Source: Caulobacteraceae bacterium
GTDB lineage: Bacteria > Pseudomonadota > Alphaproteobacteria > Caulobacterales > Caulobacteraceae
Assembly (NCBI GenBank): GCA_030446805.1
Contig: JAUJMO010000004.1
Span: forward strand, 56,812-104,480
Length of the DNA stretch: 47,669 nucleotides
Direction of reading: 5' to 3'
The notes under the pieces are model-generated. The model saw nothing but the letters and a program-made list of their open reading frames with translations. It searched no databases and was not told the origin of the DNA. The position numbers were made by a program, and so were the translations under genes. Position 1 is the stretch's first letter. Every line of letters begins with the position of its first letter. This document shows, piece by piece, positions 42,589 through 47,669 of this stretch.

Positions 42589-43401
42589 CTAGGTGCAGGC
42601 GGGACCTCCCACCAGCCGCGGCTCGCCGGCAGCTGGGCGCACGCGCGCAGACACGGGCAAGCGCAAGGCCTTCAGCCGGCGCGCCACCAGCCCCGCCGCC
42701 ACCCGGGCGCCGCGCTCGTTCAGGTGAGTGTCGTCCGCCTTGCCCTGGGGGAAGTGGGCCACCTCGCCAGGGGCGTAGTGGATGAAATAGCGCTTCGAGG
42801 GCTCCTCGCCGAGCTTGGTGAAATAGGCGCGGCTGTCGGCGTCCAGGTCGATCAGCGGGGTGCGGGTCTCGCGCGCCACCGCGCGCACGGCGGCTCCGTA
42901 GGCGCCGTGGGTGTCGTTTACCTTTCCGCCTTCGAACTTCCGCTGCGCCACCGGGGTGATCAGAACCGGCTGAGCGCCTTTGGCCCGGACATCGGCGACG
43001 AACCGGCGAAGATTGGCGGGGTAGTCCGTAGCGGCGTCGGTGAAGCGCTCGGGCCGGTTGCGGCTGGCGTCGTTGTGCCCGAACTGGATCAGGACGGTGT
43101 CGCCCGGGGCCGCCTGGGCCAGCAAGGCGTCCCACAGCCCTTCGGCCACGAAGCTCTTGGTGCTGCGCCCGCCGCGAGCGAGGTTGACCACGTTCACGGA
43201 GGGATGGAGCGAACAGGCCAGAACCATGCCCCAGCCCATCTCCGGATAGCGGCTCGCGCCGTAGTTGGCGGCGGTGGAGTCGCTGGCGATCAGGATCTTG
43301 CTGGGCTGCGCCGGGGCCGATGTCTGACAGGCGGCCAGCCCCGACACGGCCAGGGTCAGGAGGAGGGCGCGACGGGCTTGGCGGGGGGCGGCTTGCGGCA
43401 T
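42589..43401 (-). CDS. Rhamnogalacturonan acetylesterase-type SGNH lipoprotein
   Basis: A 270-residue SGNH/GDSL hydrolase (CE12 style). The start is the ATG at 43401, six bases after AGGAG; the next ATG upstream is too close. A signal with lipobox SGLAAC (Cys near residue 25) suggests a membrane-anchored periplasmic or surface enzyme. The blocks are complete: ILIASDSTAANYG (nucleophile Ser), RGGRSTKSF (Gly), IQFGHNDASR (Asn) and DDTHLNERGA (Asp-His). It should remove acetyl groups from rhamnogalacturonan I, opening it to lyases. The gene is divergent from the GH105 operon. Confidence 0.87.
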   Translation of the reverse strand: MPQAAPRQARRALLLTLAVSGLAACQTSAPAQPSKILIASDSTAANYGASRYPEMGWGMVLACSLHPSVNVVNLARGGRSTKSFVAEGLWDALLAQAAPGDTVLIQFGHNDASRNRPERFTDAATDYPANLRRFVADVRAKGAQPVLITPVAQRKFEGGKVNDTHGAYGAAVRAVARETRTPLIDLDADSRAYFTKLGEEPSKRYFIHYAPGEVAHFPQGKADDTHLNERGARVAAGLVARRLKALRLPVSARVRPAAGEPRLVGGPACT

Positions 43402-43416
43402 GGACATCTCCTAACG

Positions 43417-43437
43417 GACCGCCCGGCTTCGGCGGTC
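43417..43437. repeat. Inverted repeat in the SGNH gene leader
   Basis: GACCGCC (43417-43423) and GGCGGTC (43431-43437) form a 7-bp palindrome with a 7-base spacer, just before the SGNH ribosome binding site. It could be an operator for another regulator or an mRNA hairpin. Confidence 0.3.
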
Positions 43438-43454
43438 TCAGCTATCAGCCGCGC

Positions 43455-43484
43455 TTGACCCACGGCGGCCGCTCACATTATGAA
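43455..43484 (+). promoter_or_regulatory. Predicted promoter of the esterase-GH105-transporter operon
   Basis: TTGACC at 43455-43460 and TATGAA at 43479-43484, 18 bases apart, lie in one of the few AT-rich patches of the window. They precede the small ORF at 43500 and the hydrolase gene at 43595. No CCGG-type operator is visible here. Confidence 0.5.
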
Positions 43485-43499
43485 ACGAGGTAATAAGAA

Positions 43500-43595
43500 A
43501 TGAAACTCAGCCCGTGCAGTCGTTGCAAAGGGGTGTTGCAGGGAGGTTCGGCGCCGCACGGTCTTCGGCAGAGGGCTGCAGGCGCGAAACGCTGA
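43500..43595 (+). CDS. Possible 31-residue Cys-containing leader peptide
   Basis: A short frame starting ATG at 43500, ten bases after GAGGT, ends in TGA whose last base is the A of the hydrolase ATG (TGATG at 43593-43597). The peptide begins MKLSPCSRCKGVLQGG and has a CxxC pair, with a basic C-terminus. The good ribosome binding site and exact coupling to the next gene argue for translation. The function would be a translational leader or a small protein. It could still be chance in GC-rich DNA. Confidence 0.4.
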   Translation: MKLSPCSRCKGVLQGGSAPHGLRQRAAGAKR

Positions 43596-44569
43596 TGATC
43601 GCGGTACCCCGACGCTCCGTTCTGGCGGGAATGGGCCTGACGCTGCCCGCGAGCGTTGCGGCGGCCCAGTGCGGGCTCTCGCCTGCCGCCCAGGTGATCC
43701 GCCTATGGCCCAAGGGCGTCCCGGGGGCCCCGTCGCTCCTGCCCACGGAGCGGTACACGCCGCGCGGAACGGACCCTCGCGACCGAGTGGTGACGGGCGT
43801 CGCCGATCCTACGCTCAGCGTTTACAGGCCCGCGCAGCCGAACGGCGCGGCCCTGGTGGTGGCTCAAGGCGGCGGCTACGTCCGCATCGCGCAGACGGGC
43901 TCGGTGCCGGACTATTTCACCCGCAACGGTTACACTGTTTTCGAACTGCTCTACCGCCTGCCGACCGACGGGTGGGCGGCGGGACCCGAGGCCCCGCTGC
44001 AGGACGTGCAGCGCGCGGTACGTGTGGTTCGCGCCCATGCGGCGCGCTGGGGCGTGGACCCCGCGCGCGTGGGTGTGCTTGGCTTCTCCGCAGGCGGGCA
44101 CGTAGCGTCCGGGGCGGCGACGCGCTTTGCAACCCGAACCTACGGTGCCTCCGACGTGCTCGACGGGGCGGAGGCGCTGTCGGCGCGCCCGGACTTCGCG
44201 GTTCTGGTCTGCCCCGTGATTACGATGCAGACGGGCAGGGCGCACGGGGGCTCGCGTCGCGCGCTGGTGGGCGAGACGCCCACGGCGGCTGTGCTCGACC
44301 GCACCTCGAACGAGCGCCACGTCACGGCAGAGACCCCGCCCACCTTCCTGGTTCACGCCGCCGACGACCCTACCGTGCCGGTGGAGAACAGCATCGGCAT
44401 GTTCCAGGCCATGCGCGACGCCAAGGCCAGGCCTGAGCTCCATGTGTTCCAGGAGGGGGGCCACGGCCTGGGCGTCCGGATCAAGCCGGAGCTTCCCGTA
44501 TCCGCCTGGCCCGAGCTCATGCTGGGCTGGGCTGGGCGCAACGGCTTTTCGGCCCCGCGCGCGGCCTAA
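43595..44569 (+). CDS. Exported alpha/beta-hydrolase, paralogue of the one at 29214
   Basis: A 324-residue protein started at ATG 43595, giving the twin-arginine-type signal VPRRSVLAGMGLTLPASVAAAQ. It shares the opening VIRLWPKGVPGAPSLLPTERYTPRG with its paralogue (VIRLWPGRAPGAPARLPTEV). The catalytic set is intact: VAQGGGYVRI, Ser in LGFSAGGHVA, Asp in HAADDPTVPVENS, His in EGGHGLG. It is likely an acetyl- or other pectin esterase (inference). It is followed nine bases later by the GH105 gene. Confidence 0.87.
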   Translation: MIAVPRRSVLAGMGLTLPASVAAAQCGLSPAAQVIRLWPKGVPGAPSLLPTERYTPRGTDPRDRVVTGVADPTLSVYRPAQPNGAALVVAQGGGYVRIAQTGSVPDYFTRNGYTVFELLYRLPTDGWAAGPEAPLQDVQRAVRVVRAHAARWGVDPARVGVLGFSAGGHVASGAATRFATRTYGASDVLDGAEALSARPDFAVLVCPVITMQTGRAHGGSRRALVGETPTAAVLDRTSNERHVTAETPPTFLVHAADDPTVPVENSIGMFQAMRDAKARPELHVFQEGGHGLGVRIKPELPVSAWPELMLGWAGRNGFSAPRAA

Positions 44570-44577
44570 GGAGACCC

Positions 44578-45684
44578 ATGCCCAACACCGCTCACGACAT
44601 CGACGTCGCCGACGTCCGCAGCGCCATCGCGCGGCTGACCGACAATCTGGTGAACATCAAGGACACCACGGGCGAGTTCCTGCTGCGGCTGGACGACGGC
44701 CGGGTGATCGACACCAAAGGCTGGAACGACTGGGAGTGGACCCACGGGATCGGCCTCTACGGCCTTTACAAGCTTTACGAGCAAACCGGGGACGAGGATG
44801 TCCTCGACATCATGCTGGACTGGTTCCGCGACCGGTTCGCCGCCGGCACGCCCACCAAGAACATCAACACCGTCTCGCCCTTCCTGACGCTGGCCTATCT
44901 CTACGAGCAGACGGGCGACCAGACCTTCATCCCCTATCTGGACAGCTGGGCCGAATGGCTGATGGACGGCCTGCCGCGGACGGAGGAGGGCGGCTTCCAG
45001 CACATCGTCTTCAACGACGAGAACCCGCAGGAATTGTGGGACGACACGCTGATGATGAGCGTGCTTCCTTTGGCCAAGATCGGCCTGCTGCTGGGCCGCG
45101 ATCACTATGTCGAGGAAGCCAAGAAGCAGTTCCTGATCCACATCAAATACCTGTTCGACCGCAAGAGCGGCCTGTGGTTCCACGGCTGGACCTTTCTCGG
45201 CCGGCACAACTTCGCCGACGCCCTGTGGGCGCGCGGGAACTGCTGGGTCACCATCGCCATCCCCGAGTTCATCGAGCTGCTCGACCTCCCGCCGGAGGAC
45301 CACCTGCGGCGGTTCCTGATCGAGACGCTGGAGGCCCAGCTGAAGGCGCTGGCCCAGCACCAGCACGAGAGCGGGCTGTGGCGCACCCTGATCCCCGACG
45401 AGACCAGCTACCTGGAGGCCTCGGCGACCGCAGGCTTCGCCTACGGCGTCTTGAAGGCCGTGCGGAAGCGCTACATCGGCCGCGAGCACGAAGCCATGGC
45501 GATCAAGGCGATCCGGGCCGTGCTGGGCAACATCTCCGAAGACGGGGAGCTGCAGCAGGTCTCGTTCGGCACCCCGGTGTTCGACGACCTGCAAGGCTAT
45601 CGCGACATCCCGCTGACCTCCATGCCGTATGGCCAGTCGATGGCCATTCTCGCGCTGGGTGAGTTCATGCGGCAGTACATCTAG
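44578..45684 (+). CDS. GH105 unsaturated rhamnogalacturonyl hydrolase
   Basis: A 368-residue (alpha/alpha)6-barrel hydrolase with no signal peptide, hence cytoplasmic. Family features are WNDWEWTHGIGLYGLYKLYEQTG, NINTVSPFLTLAYLYE, the catalytic Asp in LWDDTLMMSVLPLAKIG, WFHGWTF, WARGNCWVTIAIPEF and the C-terminal MPYGQSMAILALGEFMR. It hydrates the 4,5-double bond of unsaturated galacturonyl ends, releasing 5-keto-4-deoxyuronate for KduI. Substrate could be unsaturated galacturonyl-rhamnose or short unsaturated oligogalacturonides. It sits between an esterase and a transporter in an operon. Confidence 0.92.
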   Translation: MPNTAHDIDVADVRSAIARLTDNLVNIKDTTGEFLLRLDDGRVIDTKGWNDWEWTHGIGLYGLYKLYEQTGDEDVLDIMLDWFRDRFAAGTPTKNINTVSPFLTLAYLYEQTGDQTFIPYLDSWAEWLMDGLPRTEEGGFQHIVFNDENPQELWDDTLMMSVLPLAKIGLLLGRDHYVEEAKKQFLIHIKYLFDRKSGLWFHGWTFLGRHNFADALWARGNCWVTIAIPEFIELLDLPPEDHLRRFLIETLEAQLKALAQHQHESGLWRTLIPDETSYLEASATAGFAYGVLKAVRKRYIGREHEAMAIKAIRAVLGNISEDGELQQVSFGTPVFDDLQGYRDIPLTSMPYGQSMAILALGEFMRQYI

Positions 45685-45708
45685 GGGCGGCTTGCAGGAG
45701 GCTTGGCG

Positions 45709-47370
45709 ATGACAAGGGTGACAGAGCCACCGATGCGCCAGCCCACCTGGGTCAACTACTGGGGTTGGGGCTCCGGAGACATGCTGGGGGCGGGCGCCCA
45801 GGCGGTGGTCACGGGCTGGCTATTCTACTTCTTCACGACCTTCGCCGGGCTCACGGCGGTCGAAGCCGGGCTCATTCTCGGCCTCCCGCGTCTGCTGGAG
45901 GCGATCACCTGCCCGCTGATCGGCTATATCTCGGACAACCTGCGCCATACCTGGGTCGGGCGCCGGATCGGGCGTCGCAAGATCTTCCTGCTGCTCACCA
46001 TCCCGCTTCTGCCCAGCTTTGCGCTCATCTTCGTCACAGGTCAGACCTTCACCTACTACCTGCTGACCTTCATCTTCTTCGAATTCCTCTACACCATGTT
46101 CCTGATCCCGTGGGAGACGCTCGCCGCGGAGATGACCAAGGACTATGGGGAGAAGGCCAGGTTCGCCGGCGCCCGCATGCTGGTGGCGCAGAGTTCGGCC
46201 ATCCTGGCCTCCTACCTTCCCACCTTGATCATCAACAATCTGGGTGGGAGTGACTCGCCCCGGACCTTCCTGATCATGGCGGCGATCTTCGGCGGAATCT
46301 TCAGCCTGGTGGTCCTGTTGGTCGTGCTGTTCACCTGGGAGCGGCCCTACACGGAGGACGAGAAGCGGATCCAGCCTGAGCCGTTGAACCTGAGGACGGC
46401 GGCCCTGATCCCCGTGAACATGTTCCGAGACCTGTTCTCGACCCTGCGGATCCGCGCCTTCCGCCAGCACCTGTCGATCTATCTGGGCGGCTACATCTCG
46501 CAGGACATCTTCAACACCGCCTTCCCGATCTTCGTGGCGACGGTGATGCTGGGGGCGACTCTGATCATCTCGCAGCTGATGACGACCATGTACATCGCCC
46601 AGCTGATTTCGGTGCTGATCGCCATCAACATCGTCATCAAGATCGGGCCGGTGGTGGCCTATCGGATCGCCATCACCTTCTTCAGCACGGCCCTGCTGCT
46701 TTTTCTGGCTTTCTACTACATCCGACCGCCCGGCTTCGGAGCGGGGCTGACGGGTCTGGGCGGCAACATCTTCTCCGCGCTCAACCCCGCGGGTGCGGGC
46801 TTCAGCCCCGTGCTGATCTTCTGGCTGTTCGTGCCCATCATCCTGGCCGGGTTGGGCCGGGGGACGCTCAACTTCGTGCCCTGGTCGGTCTACAACTACC
46901 TCCCCGACGTCGACGAGGCGGTCACCGGCCAGCGCCGCGAAGGCATCTTCGCCGGGGTCATGACGCTGGTGCGCAAGCTCGCGCAATCGGGCGCCATCAT
47001 CCTGACCGGCTGGATCATCGACATGGGCGGCTATGTCTCGCCCAAGGACAATCCCGGCGTGGTGCAGACCCCGGAAGCCGTGACCACCATCGTCTGGCTG
47101 CTCGTGGCGGGGCCGATCCTGGTCATGCTGGCGGGGCTGCTGATCTCCTGGAGGTTCCGCCTGAACGCGCGGACGCACCGGACTCTCATGCAGGAGATCG
47201 AGCGTCTGAGGGCCGGCGAGAGGACGCCTTCGAGCGACGAGGCCCGGGCCGTCGTCGAGGATCTCACGGGCTGGCGCTACGACCAGCTGTGGGGCCGCAA
47301 CACCCTTGCAACCAAGGCCCGCATCGCACCGGCGCTTCCGGGCGCCGATCCCGGTGTGGAGCCCGTCTGA
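45709..47370 (+). CDS. GPH-type MFS sugar transporter
   Basis: A 553-residue inner-membrane carrier, long for the glycoside-pentoside-hexuronide family. The ATG at 45709 has AGGAGG seven bases upstream; the TTG at 45703 is not needed. GSGDMLGAGAQAVVTGWLFYFFTTFAGL, then ILGLPRLLEAITCPLIGYISDN with RRIGRRKIFLLLTIPLL, match the family's first helices and motif. A charged C-terminal tail of ~70 residues follows the last helix. It likely imports (unsaturated) galacturonate di- or oligosaccharides released in the periplasm (inference from neighbours GH105 and Ogl). Confidence 0.85.
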   Translation: MTRVTEPPMRQPTWVNYWGWGSGDMLGAGAQAVVTGWLFYFFTTFAGLTAVEAGLILGLPRLLEAITCPLIGYISDNLRHTWVGRRIGRRKIFLLLTIPLLPSFALIFVTGQTFTYYLLTFIFFEFLYTMFLIPWETLAAEMTKDYGEKARFAGARMLVAQSSAILASYLPTLIINNLGGSDSPRTFLIMAAIFGGIFSLVVLLVVLFTWERPYTEDEKRIQPEPLNLRTAALIPVNMFRDLFSTLRIRAFRQHLSIYLGGYISQDIFNTAFPIFVATVMLGATLIISQLMTTMYIAQLISVLIAINIVIKIGPVVAYRIAITFFSTALLLFLAFYYIRPPGFGAGLTGLGGNIFSALNPAGAGFSPVLIFWLFVPIILAGLGRGTLNFVPWSVYNYLPDVDEAVTGQRREGIFAGVMTLVRKLAQSGAIILTGWIIDMGGYVSPKDNPGVVQTPEAVTTIVWLLVAGPILVMLAGLLISWRFRLNARTHRTLMQEIERLRAGERTPSSDEARAVVEDLTGWRYDQLWGRNTLATKARIAPALPGADPGVEPV

Positions 47371-47387
47371 CGTCGAGGAGTAGAGCC

Positions 47388-47669
47388 ATGCTGAAGCTGA
47401 CACGAAGGGCGGCTGCGGCCGGATTGCTGCTGAGCGGAGCGGCTGCGACGACCGTCCAGGCTCAGGCCCAAGGCGCGCCCGCGGCTTCGGGCGCTCCAGC
47501 CAAGCAGCCGCCGCGCGAGTGGATAGACGCCGACACCGGCCACCGCGTCGTGCGCCTGTCCGATGAGGCGGGAAGCGGCAGCCTGTACTTTCACCAGAAC
47601 GGCTATCTGCCCGGGGGCGACAAGCTGATCATCAGCGTGCCGGGCGGCATCTCGGCCGTGGACCTGAAA
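47388..47669 (+). CDS. ogl: Oligogalacturonate lyase (PL22-type), 5' part, with signal peptide
   Basis: The first 94 codons; the gene runs off the right edge. GAGGAG lies eight bases before the ATG. The signal MLKLTRRAAAAGLLLSGAAA ending near VQAQAQ has paired arginines. Then PPREWIDADTGHRVVRLSDEAGSGS, SLYFHQNGYLPGGDKLIIS and VPGGISAVDL match the start of the seven-bladed propeller lyase that cuts di- and trigalacturonates. PL22 enzymes of Dickeya and Yersinia are cytoplasmic, whereas this copy appears exported. It continues the operon after the GPH transporter. Confidence 0.83.
   Translation, partial: MLKLTRRAAAAGLLLSGAAATTVQAQAQGAPAASGAPAKQPPREWIDADTGHRVVRLSDEAGSGSLYFHQNGYLPGGDKLIISVPGGISAVDLK

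Noticed and set aside
42410-43135. Minus-strand open frame across the 42.3-42.6 kb gap, considered as a transposase remnant
   Set aside because: Most of it is an alternative frame of the SGNH gene and the remainder shows no transposase motif or inverted repeats.
1-47669. CRISPR arrays, tRNA/rRNA genes, IS elements or integrase-flanked island
   Set aside because: No regular direct repeats with spacers, cloverleaf-like stretches or transposase/integrase genes were seen; the pectin locus shows no obvious sign of recent transfer.

Overview
The window is high-GC DNA (roughly two thirds G+C by eye) from an alphaproteobacterium, most likely a Caulobacterales-type organism (Caulobacter / Phenylobacterium / Brevundimonas group). 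This is inferred from the DUF1285-Nudix-small membrane protein cluster, the hflK-hflC-miaA run, the long Caulobacter/Xanthomonas-style TonB-dependent receptor and the many GTG/TTG starts. No taxonomic search was possible. No rRNA, tRNA, CRISPR array, integrase or insertion sequence was seen.

Left part (1-12.7 kb) is mostly housekeeping. It holds the 5' end of a pirin gene, a small lipoprotein, an MFS exporter, the DUF1285/Nudix/DUF6111-like cluster, thyA, a secreted M14 carboxypeptidase lying between thyA and folA, mrp, hflK-hflC-miaA and a secreted protein with a C-terminal SnoaL-like domain. A serralysin-type RTX metalloprotease (12.7-14.7 kb) with near-identical 135-bp repeats closes this part and is followed by a strong hairpin terminator.

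Right part (14.8-47.7 kb, continuing past the window) is one large pectin / galacturonate utilisation locus. (1) Monomer uptake and oxidation: exuT, an MhpD/FAH-type hydratase, an UxuB-type reductase, uxaA, a divergent LacI-family regulator and uxaC. (2) The unsaturated-uronate branch follows uxaC in the same direction: kduI, kduD, a KDPG aldolase, a KDG kinase and a DUF707 protein. (3) A minus-strand operon with overlapping genes: type-B carboxylesterase, PL10-type pectate lyase, alpha/beta esterase, GlcG/HbpS-like protein and a second KDG kinase. (4) An outer-membrane TonB-dependent receptor with a DUF885 hydrolase, divergent from a 1266-residue secreted LamG-like protein of unknown activity. 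(5) A rhamnogalacturonan-acetylesterase-type SGNH lipoprotein divergent from a plus-strand operon of an alpha/beta hydrolase, a GH105 hydrolase, a GPH-type transporter and the start of an oligogalacturonate lyase.

The working model is as follows. Exported lyase and esterases trim pectin outside the cell or in the periplasm, and the TonB receptor imports oligomers. Periplasmic Ogl and cytoplasmic GH105 finish depolymerisation. ExuT and the GPH carrier cross the inner membrane. UxaC-reductase-UxaA and KduI-KduD both lead to 2-keto-3-deoxygluconate, which is phosphorylated and split to pyruvate and glyceraldehyde-3-phosphate. A palindrome close to TGACACCGGTGTCA recurs before uxaA/lacI, uxaC, the hydratase gene, the esterase operon and the TonB receptor/LamG pair. 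It is the most likely operator of the local LacI-type regulator. The least explained parts are the LamG-type giant protein, the DUF707 protein, the hydratase and the GlcG-like protein.
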